This document shows positions 53,769 to 62,779 of a stretch of DNA of 64,000 nucleotides, one piece after another. Position 1 is the first letter of the stretch. Every line of letters starts with the position of its first letter. The stretch covers positions 372,001 through 436,000 of the forward strand of contig CAMWFH010000001.1 of the NCBI GenBank assembly GCA_947173485.1, in the 5' to 3' direction. Position numbers and translations under genes: made by a program. The notes under the pieces were generated by a model. The model had not been told where the DNA came from. It searched no databases and saw only the letters and a list, made by a program, of their open reading frames with translations. This DNA comes from an uncultured Clostridia bacterium (GTDB lineage: Bacteria > Bacillota > Clostridia > Oscillospirales > Oscillospiraceae).

Positions 53769-53895
53769 GGTGTTACCTCCTATTATCTCTCCTGTGTGTT
53801 TAGTAGGTGTGCCTGATAGGTGTGTTTCCCTCTTGACAAGTATAGGATAGCACAGCCCCCTGCCCCCTGTTGCGAAGCGTTTCCGCCGGTCCCGG

Positions 53896-55167
53896 TCAGA
53901 GGACCTTGACGATCTCCTCCGTCCGCCGGTCCAGCTCCTCCGTGGGCATGGCGTCCGCCGGGGCGTCCAACCCCTGGGCCTGGCGGCAGGCCGCGCTCTG
54001 GGCGAACAGGTCCAGGGCCGCGATGCGCTTGGGGGTCAGGGGATGGCTGGAGCCGTACTCCCCCAGCCGCCGCAGCACGCCCTTGTCCAAAAAGCGCCGG
54101 CTGCTCTCCATATAGCCCTCGATGTCCAGCTCCTCTGCCGGGACCAGGGCGCTCTCCAGCTGCAAGAGGGTCCTCTTGGCCGTCTCCACGCTGCCGCAGC
54201 AGAGGAAGCCGGCCCGGTCGGCGGTGATCTCCGAGCGGCGGGACCAGGCGTTGAGGGGGTAAGCCAAGGACTGGCTGATCAGGGGCCCCGCCAGGGGGAG
54301 CAGCTGGCTGAGGCTGCCCAGGGCGTTGGCGGCGGTGTGGTAGATCACATGGCCCATGGCGATGTGGCCGCACTCGTGGCCGATCACGAAGCGCATGGCG
54401 TCCTCCTTCATGATCTTCACCATCAGGCTGGTGATGGCGATATAGGGCTCCTCGTCGCTGCCGAAGGTGACGGCGTTGATGCCGGGGAGGTGGTTGGTGA
54501 CCACCACATAGGGCCGGCGGATCTCCAGCCGCTCCACACAGCTGTCCACGATTCGGTCCAGGGCGGCGTAGTTCTTGGCGTTGACCGGGACGCTGGCCGC
54601 CAGCATCTGCCCCATGGCCGTATCGGCGCTGAAGTCCACCAGGGCCCGGAACATCCCGTTGACCGCCGGAGTGTCCAGCAGCTTCACCAGGCGGGAGTCC
54701 ACCGGGTGGCTGTAGATGCTGGACAGGCTGTTCTGCCGCCCGCCCTCCAGGGCCCAGAGGACCCGGCGGGCCGTCTCCTCCAGGCTCCGCTCTCCCTCCG
54801 CCAGGGCCAGCAGCCGCTCCACGGTCTCCCGGCTGGGCGTCTCGCCCGCCGGCACCAGCCGGCACACCAGGCGCGTTAACCGCTCCCCCTCCCGCTCCGC
54901 GCCGTGGGCGGCCAGCAGCGCCGCCAGCAGGCCCACCCGCCATGTCACGGTCCGAAGGGTCCTCTCCGCTGACGCCCGGTCCTGCAGGCCGTCCTGGCCC
55001 CGGAGGGCCAGGGCGCCCCACCGCTGGACGGCGTCCGCCGGCAGGGAGCGGCCATAGCCCCGCCAGATCTGCCCGGCCAGCTCCTCCAGCTCGCCGGCCC
55101 TGGCCCCGGGGGCCAGGATGCGGCGGACGCAGGCGGCGATCATGGGATAGATATCGGTCCGTTTCAT
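53896..55167 (-). CDS. M48 family zinc metalloprotease
   Basis: A 423-residue protein. The zinc site H-E-x-x-H is in FVIGHECGHIAMGH with the third ligand Glu in SEITADRAG. An N-terminal ~150-residue helical region precedes it. No signal peptide or obvious TM is present, unlike HtpX, so it may be a cytoplasmic or membrane-associated protease of the M48 group. Position between two small membrane proteins and the kinase-NACHT gene suggests an effector or quality-control role in this cluster (inference). Confidence 0.83.
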   Translation of the reverse strand: MKRTDIYPMIAACVRRILAPGARAGELEELAGQIWRGYGRSLPADAVQRWGALALRGQDGLQDRASAERTLRTVTWRVGLLAALLAAHGAEREGERLTRLVCRLVPAGETPSRETVERLLALAEGERSLEETARRVLWALEGGRQNSLSSIYSHPVDSRLVKLLDTPAVNGMFRALVDFSADTAMGQMLAASVPVNAKNYAALDRIVDSCVERLEIRRPYVVVTNHLPGINAVTFGSDEEPYIAITSLMVKIMKEDAMRFVIGHECGHIAMGHVIYHTAANALGSLSQLLPLAGPLISQSLAYPLNAWSRRSEITADRAGFLCCGSVETAKRTLLQLESALVPAEELDIEGYMESSRRFLDKGVLRRLGEYGSSHPLTPKRIAALDLFAQSAACRQAQGLDAPADAMPTEELDRRTEEIVKVL

Positions 55168-55220
55168 GGGAGCATCCTCCTTATGTCTTGTTGTCTCTCG
55201 CTGCTTTTCTGTCTCCGCCG

Positions 55221-55775
55221 TCAGGACGCCAGGGCGTCCAGGATGCGGTCCATCTTCTGCTCAAAGCTCTCCACGCTGTCCCCCTCCACGGTCAGCAGCA
55301 GCTTCTCCACCAGGGAGGCGGAGGGCTTTTTGAAGAGGAAGGACTCCCGCTGAGGGAACAGCTCCCGGATCAGGCGCACCGCCGAGAGGACGTTGTGGAG
55401 GTCGATCTCCTCCCCTCTGGCGGAGAGCATCCCGAAGAGGATCCCCAGCCGCCAGGTCATGGCCTTGGCGCAGATCATATTGGCCGGCAGGCCGAAGAGG
55501 GGGATGTTGCCCACCACCTTGTCCAACACCATATCCGACAGCAGCTCCTGCTTGCAGCCCTTGAGGACCGGCGCCAAGGAGGCGGCGGTCACCGGGGACC
55601 GGTGGTAGGCGGCCCGGATGTCGTTGAGCATGGGGCCGTAGTGGGTGAAGAACACGGCCACGTCCGCCGCCAGGGTGAAGGGGAAGCCCATCAGTCCCGA
55701 GAGGCCCTGCATAGCAATGTTGCTGCCCGCCCGCTTCTCGATGATGTCGTAGATCTGTACTTCCTTGCTTGCCAT
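55221..55775 (-). CDS. Hypothetical membrane-associated protein (EcsC/DUF697-like)
   Basis: A 184-residue protein with two amphipathic-to-hydrophobic stretches (LSGLMGFPFTLAADVAVFF, VVGNIPLFGLPANMICAKAM) and a charged C-terminal half. It is loosely reminiscent of EcsC/DUF697 proteins and resembles the DUF697-like product at 53205 in size and style. AGGAGG-like sequence precedes the start. It lies after the terminator of the kinase-NACHT gene, so it may begin a second transcript. Confidence 0.62.
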   Translation of the reverse strand: MASKEVQIYDIIEKRAGSNIAMQGLSGLMGFPFTLAADVAVFFTHYGPMLNDIRAAYHRSPVTAASLAPVLKGCKQELLSDMVLDKVVGNIPLFGLPANMICAKAMTWRLGILFGMLSARGEEIDLHNVLSAVRLIRELFPQRESFLFKKPSASLVEKLLLTVEGDSVESFEQKMDRILDALAS

Positions 55776-55880
55776 CGTTGTATCCTCCTATATCGTTATC
55801 TGTTGTGGTCCGGTGTTTTGTCTGTTGACAGCGTCATGGTACCACGGCCCTTGGCCGGTCCTTGCAGACCGTTTCCGAAC

Positions 55881-55912
55881 AAAAAAAGACCGCCGCCCCC
55901 AGGGCAGCGATC
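55881..55912 (-). terminator. Terminator after the kinase-NACHT gene
   Basis: An imperfect GC-rich stem (GATCGCTGCCC opposite GGGCGGCGGTC) followed on the minus strand by TTTTTTTG. Confidence 0.75.
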
Positions 55913-55937
55913 TCGCAGATCGGACAGGTCCTATGCT

Positions 55938-58829
55938 TTACCGGCCGGCGTCCCGGCAGGCCCCCAGGGGGGTGGTGATCGCCAAGCTCTCCCGAAGAGA
56001 GGTCCGCTCCCCCTGGAGGCGCCGGAGCTCATCGGACAGCTTATCCGGGCCGGTCTCCTCCGGCAGGTGCCGGTTCTGGACCGGGATGGAGGTAAGGGTG
56101 GACTGGTAGCTGACCGCCTCCACAGAGGAGCCGGTGTACCGCCCCGCCTCGTGGGGGGCACAGACCATCCGGTAGAGGATGGCGGCGATGTCGGCATCCA
56201 TATCGATCAGCTCTGAGAGGGCCTCGGGATAGCTCTCCCCGTAGCGCTGGCGGGCCCGCTCGTCCTCCATCACATAGTGGAGCGTCTCCGCCAGGGCCTC
56301 ATAGTCCGCCGACCGCTCCCCGGCCAGCTCCAGCAGCATCCGGCACCGCTCCTCGTCCATAGCCTCGCCGGACCAGGGCACCACCTCCCCGGTGGCCAGC
56401 ATCCGCTCCAGGGCCTCCGCGCCGTAGCCGCCGAAGGCGTCCAGGGACTGGAAGTCCGCCGCGGCCTGGTAGAGCGCCCGCTGGGCCGGGTAGTCCGCCG
56501 GGTCCTCCAGGGCGCAGTCCACCAGGGCCCGCAGGGCCTCGTACTGGTGGCCCGCATCCACATAGGCCTTGGCGGCGCAGGTCAGCACCGTGTCGGCGTA
56601 GCCGCTGTCATAGGGCGCGGGGCGGATATACCGGGCATACACCGCCGTCCCCGCCAGCACCAGCACCACCAGCGCCGCCGCAGACAGCAGGAGCCGCAGC
56701 CGCTGCCACCGCCAGATCCGCCGCCGGACCTCCCGGTCCCGCTCCGCCAGGTAGTCCTCCACGATCTGGTGGCTGAGGCGGTAGCGGCCCTCCTCGTCCC
56801 GGACCAGCAGGCCCAGCCGCTTCCAGAGCAGGGCATGGACCATCTGTCCATACCACTCCTCCCCGCCGGCGGCCCCGCCCCGGATCGCCCGGCTGTGGCC
56901 GATCCACTGGGGGAAGGCCCGCCGCAGGATCCGGGAGGAGAACAGCCGCCAGCACCGCTCCACCACCGGGAGCAGCTCCCGGTCCGTCAGGGCCCGCTGC
57001 CGCCGGGACACTTCCCCGGCGATGGCGGGCAGGACCAGGTCCAGGGCAGCCTCGATCCGCCAGCGCTCCTCCGTGTCCTCCGGCAGGGTGCGCAGCTCCT
57101 TGGTCAGCAGGGCGGCAAAGTAGGTCTCCAGCAGCTCCTCCTGGCTCTCCACGGCGATCTGCCGCTCCTCCGCCTGGGCAGACTGGATGAAGATGGACAG
57201 CAGCAGGGGCGTCCGCAGCAGCTCCCGCAGCGCCGCCGAATCCGGCGCCAGCAGGCCCCGCTGGGCCAGGCACGCCTCCACCTCCGCCCCGGTCAGCGCC
57301 GCCAGCTCCACCCGGGGGAAGGGCAGCGCCGCCTCCTCGGTCCGGGTGGAGACCAGCAGCCCCACCCCCGGCAGACGGGAGAGGGCCAGGATCTCCTCCA
57401 CCAGAGGCCGGGTCTCGCCGGCGGCCTCGTTGAGGCCGTCCAGCAGCAGCACCAGCACTGGCCGGGGACCCCCGCGGGTCTGCAAGGGGGACGCCAGCAG
57501 CTGGTCCAGGGCGTGGCGGGCGTCGGCGAAGCTGCGCTGGTCCCGCTTGAACCGGAGCTCCTCCAGGATGCGGTCATGGATATGATTCGCGTCCCCCTCC
57601 CGCCAGCCGAAGAGGGAGATATAGAGGACCGCCGGCTGGGCGGGGGCGTAGGACTGGCCCAGAGCGGCCCGCAAAAGGGCCGTGGTCTTGCCCATGCCGC
57701 CGGAGGCGGTGAGCAGGGCGGCAGGGCAGCCGGTGTGGAGCAGCGCCTCCAGCCAAGCCCCGGCGGGGGCGGCTGTGCCGTCCGGCAGGCGCACAGAGGC
57801 GGGGAACTGCTCCTCCTCCCGCCGGAGGAAGGCCAGGGAGGGGTTTTCCCGGGCGGCCCGCTCCGCCGTCCGCCGGCCGCTCTCCCAAAGGGCGGCGTGG
57901 GTGACCCCCACTCCGTCGATCCGGTCCAGCAGCTCCTGGACCGCCTGGCGCATCTGCTCCACGGTCTGGTAGCGGTTCCTGGGCAGGGTCTGGAGGCCCC
58001 GGCGGAGGATCTGCCGGACCATGCCGGCTACCGTAGCCGGCACGTCCCCCAGGTAGGGCGTCACGTCCGGCAGGGCGGGGCGGCTCATCTGGAAGGGGGT
58101 CAGGGCCTGACCGGTGAGGCAGCGGTAAAAGACGGCCGTGACCGCGTACAGGTCCGAGGCGGCACTGGGGAGCTGGCCGGTGCGGACCTCTGGGGCGCTG
58201 TAGCCGGCCTTGACGCTGGCATAGGGGGCCGGACCGGGACCGGCGAGGTCCCAGACGCTGTTGTAGTCGATCAGCAGCACCCGCTCCCGGTCCCCCTGGC
58301 CGGTGAGCAGGATGTTGTCCGGGGCGATGTCCAGATGGAGGAAGCCGCTCTCATGGAAGGCCTCCAGGGCGTCCAGCAGCCCCAGCAGCCGCACCGTCAG
58401 CCGCCGCAGCTCCGTTGGGGGCTCCTCCGCCAGGGAGCGGCCCCCGTTGTAGCCCAGGACGGTGTAGAGGGTGCCGTTCAGGGGGTAAGTGTTCAGATTG
58501 GCCCCGGTCTGGTCGGGGTAGCGCTCCAGCAGGCGCAGATGGATCTGGTTGCCGTGGGCGAAGCTCTGCTGGTGGAGCGCCCAGGTCTCCTCCCCCTCGG
58601 GGGCACGGTGGATCTGGCCATCCTCCCCCCGGAAGATGGCGGCCTTGCGGTGGTAGGGGAACAGTTCCTTCACCAGGACCGTATGGACCTGGCCCTGGCT
58701 CAGCAGGTCGGGATAGGTCCCTCTGTATACGATGGCATTGGACCCCCGGCCGATCTCCTCCAGCAGGGTACACGCCATCCCCGGAAAGGCCAGGATCGTT
58801 CCTGGCGCCAGCGCTCTGCGGTCATCCAT
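55938..58829 (-). CDS. Ser/Thr protein kinase fused to a NACHT-type NTPase with a TM helix
   Basis: A 963-residue multidomain protein. Residues ~20-300: eukaryotic-type kinase with glycine loop GRGSNAIVYRG, catalytic K54 (LVKEL), HLDIAPDN (D167, N172) and DYN (188-190) in place of DFG, SAPE. Residues ~370-700: STAND/NACHT NTPase with Walker A GGMGKTT (377-383) and Walker B VLLLDGLNE. A TM helix at ~712-735 precedes a ~225-residue helical tail. It probably integrates a signal through NTP-driven switching and phosphorylates partners. An extended -10 (TGGTATCCT) near 58885 may serve it. Confidence 0.82.
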   Translation of the reverse strand: MDDRRALAPGTILAFPGMACTLLEEIGRGSNAIVYRGTYPDLLSQGQVHTVLVKELFPYHRKAAIFRGEDGQIHRAPEGEETWALHQQSFAHGNQIHLRLLERYPDQTGANLNTYPLNGTLYTVLGYNGGRSLAEEPPTELRRLTVRLLGLLDALEAFHESGFLHLDIAPDNILLTGQGDRERVLLIDYNSVWDLAGPGPAPYASVKAGYSAPEVRTGQLPSAASDLYAVTAVFYRCLTGQALTPFQMSRPALPDVTPYLGDVPATVAGMVRQILRRGLQTLPRNRYQTVEQMRQAVQELLDRIDGVGVTHAALWESGRRTAERAARENPSLAFLRREEEQFPASVRLPDGTAAPAGAWLEALLHTGCPAALLTASGGMGKTTALLRAALGQSYAPAQPAVLYISLFGWREGDANHIHDRILEELRFKRDQRSFADARHALDQLLASPLQTRGGPRPVLVLLLDGLNEAAGETRPLVEEILALSRLPGVGLLVSTRTEEAALPFPRVELAALTGAEVEACLAQRGLLAPDSAALRELLRTPLLLSIFIQSAQAEERQIAVESQEELLETYFAALLTKELRTLPEDTEERWRIEAALDLVLPAIAGEVSRRQRALTDRELLPVVERCWRLFSSRILRRAFPQWIGHSRAIRGGAAGGEEWYGQMVHALLWKRLGLLVRDEEGRYRLSHQIVEDYLAERDREVRRRIWRWQRLRLLLSAAALVVLVLAGTAVYARYIRPAPYDSGYADTVLTCAAKAYVDAGHQYEALRALVDCALEDPADYPAQRALYQAAADFQSLDAFGGYGAEALERMLATGEVVPWSGEAMDEERCRMLLELAGERSADYEALAETLHYVMEDERARQRYGESYPEALSELIDMDADIAAILYRMVCAPHEAGRYTGSSVEAVSYQSTLTSIPVQNRHLPEETGPDKLSDELRRLQGERTSLRESLAITTPLGACRDAGR

Positions 58830-58945
58830 ATCGCCTTACACCCACTTCCTTTGGATCTCGCCCCTTTTCGGGGCTGCAAACAGGATACCACAGGGCCCAG
58901 CGGGGCTTTGCAGCCGATCTCCGGGCGGCTCCGGCCAAGCGGCGC

Positions 58946-60124
58946 TCAGGGCTTCGGCTCGTCCTTCGGCTTGACAGGCGGCCGGACCTCCGGCGGGAAG
59001 ATCTGGCCTAGGAACCGCTGGATCCGTCCGTCGATGAAGATGCTCTCCCGGGCGCACATGCAGTAGAGGACCATCCAGTCGAAGGGGGCCCGGGAGTCCA
59101 GGGGGGCGAAGCCGCAGTCTAGGAGCATGGCGTCCAGCCGGGCATACAGGTCCTCGAAGGGCTCCTCCTCCAGGTCCTCCTCCAGATCGTACCAGTCCTG
59201 GGCGGCCAGGCTCTCCTTGGTGTCGCCGTCGGTGGCCAGGAACAGGAGGATCAGGGCTTTGCGGGAGACGTCGATCTTCCGGTTGAGCATCTTGGAGAGG
59301 GTGGTCTCATCAGGCCAGCTCTGCTGGATGCTCCGCTGGAGGGCGGAGAGGACCAGGTCCTCCGCCGTCTTGTCGTTCTTGGCGGCCTTCTTGATCCGGG
59401 GGATGAAGCGCTGGTGGAGGTAGGTGTCGGTGATCTTGCGGACGCTCAGCTGTTTATCCCCTTCGTTCTCGCTCTCCGGGTCGCTGAGCAGGTCCAGGTA
59501 GGCCCGGAACAGCTCATAGGCCGTGTTGTGCATGGCCCCCAGCTGGTCCTGGTGCTCCCGCAGGTATTCCTCCAACGCCTCCTCGCTGCCCAGCTGCCGG
59601 GCCTCCTGGCGGACCAGGGCCGTATGTGCCTCCGTGCCCTTGCCGCCAGTGAGGAGGCCCTTCTCCTTCATCGTCTCCCAGAGAGCCTGGGCTTTGGGAT
59701 AGGCAAGGCCCTCCTCCAGGGCGTAGAGGTAGACCAGCTCCCCGGCGTCCCGCCAGTGGAAGCCCTCGCCGCAGGTCCGGTTGAGGAAGGTGCCAGCCTC
59801 CTCCACTCCCAGCCCCAGGGCGAAGCAGAGCTGGATGGCCCCCTGCTTGCTGATCGACTGCACGTCCTCCCCCAGCCACATCCGCACCTTCCGCTCCAGG
59901 GAGGCCCGGGCCGTCCCCGGCGGGCTGCTGTCCAGGAGGCGCTGGGTGTAGAAGGACTGGAGGGCGCTCTTGTCCTCCGGGGGGAGGCCGGCATACTTAG
60001 CCAGGGTCTCCCGGAGGGCGCGGATATGGGCGTCCTCCTGGAGGCGGAGGGCCGCCTGGCGGAGGGTGAGGGTCTGGGAGGCGGCCATCTGATAGAGCAG
60101 CTGGGTCCAGCCTGTTTCCTGCAT
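58946..60124 (-). CDS. Conserved helical protein of unknown function, kinase-associated
   Basis: A 392-residue soluble helical protein with no recognised domain. A central repeat-like region (ISKQGAIQLCFALGLGVEEA, RDAGELVYLYALEEGLAYPK) looks like tandem helical hairpins or a divergent HTH. I recall such proteins near bacterial Ser/Thr kinases in gut Clostridia but know of no function. AAAGGAGG lies 7 nt before the start. It sits between the YoaK-like gene (33-nt gap) and the kinase-NACHT gene. Confidence 0.7.
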   Translation of the reverse strand: MQETGWTQLLYQMAASQTLTLRQAALRLQEDAHIRALRETLAKYAGLPPEDKSALQSFYTQRLLDSSPPGTARASLERKVRMWLGEDVQSISKQGAIQLCFALGLGVEEAGTFLNRTCGEGFHWRDAGELVYLYALEEGLAYPKAQALWETMKEKGLLTGGKGTEAHTALVRQEARQLGSEEALEEYLREHQDQLGAMHNTAYELFRAYLDLLSDPESENEGDKQLSVRKITDTYLHQRFIPRIKKAAKNDKTAEDLVLSALQRSIQQSWPDETTLSKMLNRKIDVSRKALILLFLATDGDTKESLAAQDWYDLEEDLEEEPFEDLYARLDAMLLDCGFAPLDSRAPFDWMVLYCMCARESIFIDGRIQRFLGQIFPPEVRPPVKPKDEPKP

Positions 60125-60157
60125 GGTGTGTCCTCCTTTCTCAAGATCAGACCGGTA

Positions 60158-60835
60158 TCAGGCCGCTTTAGCGGCAGGGAGGCGGTCCTCCCACAGGGTA
60201 GCGGCCAGGCCCGCCGCCACCAGGGGCAGGCAGGCGCAGATCCCAGGGATGCCCCACAGGCGCACGCTCCCCCAGCCGATGGCCACCCCGGCATGGAACC
60301 AGAGCAGCGTGCCGCCGTAGAAGCGGGCCCGGCGCAGGTGGGCGCTGTCCCGGGTCAGGAGATACTCCGTCAGGCCCTCGGCGAACTGGCGGAGGTTGTT
60401 GGTGGAAAAGATGGTGGAGGCGTTGTAGCCGGCGGCCAGATAGTAGGCCATCCAGTGGAAGGCGGTGGCGAAGAACATGGGGTACAGGGCCACCAGCGGG
60501 TCCACCGTCTCCGGGATCAGGGCCAGCACCGGGCAGAGGAGGGCGTCGATCGCCGCGGCCCAGAGCCGGAAGTCCCGCCCCTGCCGCCGGCACCGGTACC
60601 GGGTCAGGGTGGCGGTGACGATCCCCACGGTGTAGCAGGCCAGCACCCCCAGGCGGATCAAAAGCTCCCCCACGCTCCCGTCCAGGCCGGCCACGGCCAG
60701 ATTGATCAGGTTCCCCGTGGCGGCGGAGCCGGAGTTGCCCCCCCGGAGCATGATGGCGTACACCCCAAAAAAGCCGCCCACCGCCGCCATCGTGTGGTGG
60801 GTCAAGGTCTCCCGCTTGTTCCGCTCAGCCGTCAT
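60158..60835 (-). CDS. YoaK family (DUF1275) membrane protein
   Basis: A 225-residue membrane protein with six predicted TM helices; the opening TMAAVGGFFGVYAIMLRGGNSGSAATGNLINLA matches the DUF1275 pattern (G-x-T-G-N motif). Function of the family is unknown, perhaps small-molecule transport. The start at 60835 (MTAERNKRE) is preferred over a GTG at 60844; it overlaps the cyclase gene by 11 nt, so both are co-translated. Confidence 0.82.
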   Translation of the reverse strand: MTAERNKRETLTHHTMAAVGGFFGVYAIMLRGGNSGSAATGNLINLAVAGLDGSVGELLIRLGVLACYTVGIVTATLTRYRCRRQGRDFRLWAAAIDALLCPVLALIPETVDPLVALYPMFFATAFHWMAYYLAAGYNASTIFSTNNLRQFAEGLTEYLLTRDSAHLRRARFYGGTLLWFHAGVAIGWGSVRLWGIPGICACLPLVAAGLAATLWEDRLPAAKAA

Positions 60836-62663
60836 ATGTACCACGCTCCTCGTCCAGTTTGCCGATCCCCTCCAACGTGTAGATCGAGATCTCCTTCTCT
60901 TTCCCCTTCAAATGGACCTCCCGGTCCAGGGGCGCTGTTTTGGCCCGGCCCGCCAGGGCGTCCACTACCGCCTGGGAGATCAGGATCTCCCCGCCGCGGG
61001 CGTTGCTCTCCAAGCGGGAGGCGGTGTTCACCGTGTCGCCGATGGCGGTGTAGTCCATCCGCTGGGGGGAGCCCATGTTGCCCACCACCGCCGGGCCGGT
61101 GTGGATGCCGATGCCAAAGGAGATATCCACCTGATACAGCTCCTTCAGCTCCGCCGCCAGGGCCGACGCCCCCTGGACCATCTCCAGGGCCGCCTGGGCG
61201 GCCCGCATCACATAGTCCTCCTGGGCCAGCGGCGCGTTCCAGAAGGCCATGGCCGCATCGCCGATGAATTTATCCAGGGTGCCGCCGCTGTGGAGGATGC
61301 AGCCGGCGATCAGGGTCAGGTAGCGGTCCAGGATCTCCACCACCCGTTCCGGGTCGTCCCTCAGCTTCTCCGACATGGCGGTGAAGCCCCGCACGTCCAC
61401 GAACAGCACGGCGATCTCCCGCCGCCGGCCCCCCAGGGCCAGGGCCTCCTCGCCGCCGGCCAAGATCTCGTTGACGATCTCCGGGGCCACATAGCGCTTG
61501 AAGCGCCGGGTGACCTCCCAGCGGGCCAGGGCGGCCTGGACGTAGTTGGCGGCCAGACTGCCGGCATAGAGGACGCTCGCCCCCGCCGGGACCCATAGGA
61601 CATGGAGGACCCAGCCGGCCTGGTAGGCCAGGCGGCACAGGAGCAGCCATCCGGCGCTCACCCCTGCCCATAGGATGGTAGACGGCAAAACGGGCCGCTT
61701 CCAGAAGCCTATCAGGCAGGCCAGCAGGAGCAGGAACAGCGCCAGCAACTGCGCCCCGGTCCCGGCCTCCCGCTTGTGCTCCCCTCGCAGGAGGGCCTGG
61801 ATCACGTTGGCCTGGATCTCCACGCCGTGCATCAGCTGGGCGTGGTCGATGGAGGTGGGGTAGCTGTCCCGGAGGCCCAGGGCGTAGGGGCCGATCAGGA
61901 CGATCTTCCCGGCGAAGTAGCCCGAATCCAGCTCCCCCGCCAGCAGGTCCGCCACGGAGAAGGACTGGCTGAGGTCCCCCGGCTCCCCGCAGAAGGGGAT
62001 GTACCAGGACCCCAGGGGCCCGGTCTCCGGCATAGGCGGCGGGGTGAGGCCGTGATAGGTCCAGTAGCGCTCCGCCGCCGCCAGAGCCATGGAGGGGAGG
62101 ACCGTGCCATCGGGCAGGTCCAGGGACAGGAAGTGGTGGCGGAGGACGCCGTCGGTGTCCAGCATGGCGTTGATATGGCCCAAGCCGGCGGCGGACCGGA
62201 GGGCGGGGTAGGGCAGGTCCAGGTCCATGATGGCCCCCCGGACCAGGTCCGGCCCCTTCTCCGTCTCCTGCCAGGCATCGCCGAACACGGCCAGCGCGGC
62301 AACGATCACATTGCCATAGCGCTCGGCGGCATCCGCCAGGGCCTGGTCCGCCGCCGGGGCGGTCTCGCCTGTGTACAGCACGTCCACCGCGATCGCGGCG
62401 GGGCGGCGGTCCTCCTGGCCGTTCAGGATCTCGATGGCCTGGGCCATCACGTCCCGGCCCCACTGGTCATAGGGGCCGATGGCCTCCAGGGCCCGCTGGT
62501 CGATGCCCACCAGGACGACGGCCGGGTCCGCGGCGGACCGGGACTGGTACCAGGCGTCCGAAGCGGCCAGGTCCAGCCGCTCCAGGGCCCCCAGCCCCGC
62601 CAGCGCCGTCAGCAGCGCCGCGATGCCCAGCGCCGCCGCCGCTGTTCGTATCCGTCCTCTCAT
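60825..62663 (-). CDS. CHASE2-domain class III adenylate/guanylate cyclase
   Basis: A 612-residue membrane cyclase. N-terminal TM (ALGIAALLTALAGLGAL), extracytoplasmic CHASE2 sensor (~35-310, with VVLVGIDQRALEAIGPYDQW and IVLIGPYALGLRDSYPTS), three TM helices (~315-385), then a class III cyclase (~410-600). Metal Asp residues are in FVDVRGFTAMSEKL and FIGDAAMAFW; the Lys of LDKFIGD and the late MDYTAIGDTVNTASRLE fit an adenylate cyclase. It probably makes cAMP in response to an external signal. GGAGGG precedes the start by 7 nt. Confidence 0.9.
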   Translation of the reverse strand: MRGRIRTAAAALGIAALLTALAGLGALERLDLAASDAWYQSRSAADPAVVLVGIDQRALEAIGPYDQWGRDVMAQAIEILNGQEDRRPAAIAVDVLYTGETAPAADQALADAAERYGNVIVAALAVFGDAWQETEKGPDLVRGAIMDLDLPYPALRSAAGLGHINAMLDTDGVLRHHFLSLDLPDGTVLPSMALAAAERYWTYHGLTPPPMPETGPLGSWYIPFCGEPGDLSQSFSVADLLAGELDSGYFAGKIVLIGPYALGLRDSYPTSIDHAQLMHGVEIQANVIQALLRGEHKREAGTGAQLLALFLLLLACLIGFWKRPVLPSTILWAGVSAGWLLLCRLAYQAGWVLHVLWVPAGASVLYAGSLAANYVQAALARWEVTRRFKRYVAPEIVNEILAGGEEALALGGRRREIAVLFVDVRGFTAMSEKLRDDPERVVEILDRYLTLIAGCILHSGGTLDKFIGDAAMAFWNAPLAQEDYVMRAAQAALEMVQGASALAAELKELYQVDISFGIGIHTGPAVVGNMGSPQRMDYTAIGDTVNTASRLESNARGGEILISQAVVDALAGRAKTAPLDREVHLKGKEKEISIYTLEGIGKLDEERGTYDG

Positions 62664-62694
62664 GGCCAGTCCCTCCCTGGGTCGTTCTCTGGCT

Positions 62695-62724
62695 ATTTTA
62701 GCACAACTGGCTGGCAAATTGCAA
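62695..62724 (-). promoter_or_regulatory. Promoter of the cyclase-YoaK-helical-kinase transcript
   Basis: TTGCAA, 18-bp spacer and TAAAAT with an extended TGC motif on the minus strand, ~30 nt before the cyclase start. Confidence 0.7.
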
Positions 62725-62744
62725 TGCGCTGTTTTATGGAATGG

Positions 62745-62773
62745 TTGACAAATGGGAAGAAAGCGGTTATACT
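62745..62773 (+). promoter_or_regulatory. Promoter of the second small RNA
   Basis: A perfect TTGACA, 17-bp spacer and TATACT on the plus strand, divergent from the cyclase promoter 20 bp away. Confidence 0.82.
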
Positions 62774-62779
62774 TAAAAA

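Noticed and set aside
56277..59066. A 929-codon open frame on the plus strand
   Set aside because: It mirrors the kinase-NACHT gene, has Gly/Arg/Gln-rich translation and no ribosome-binding site.
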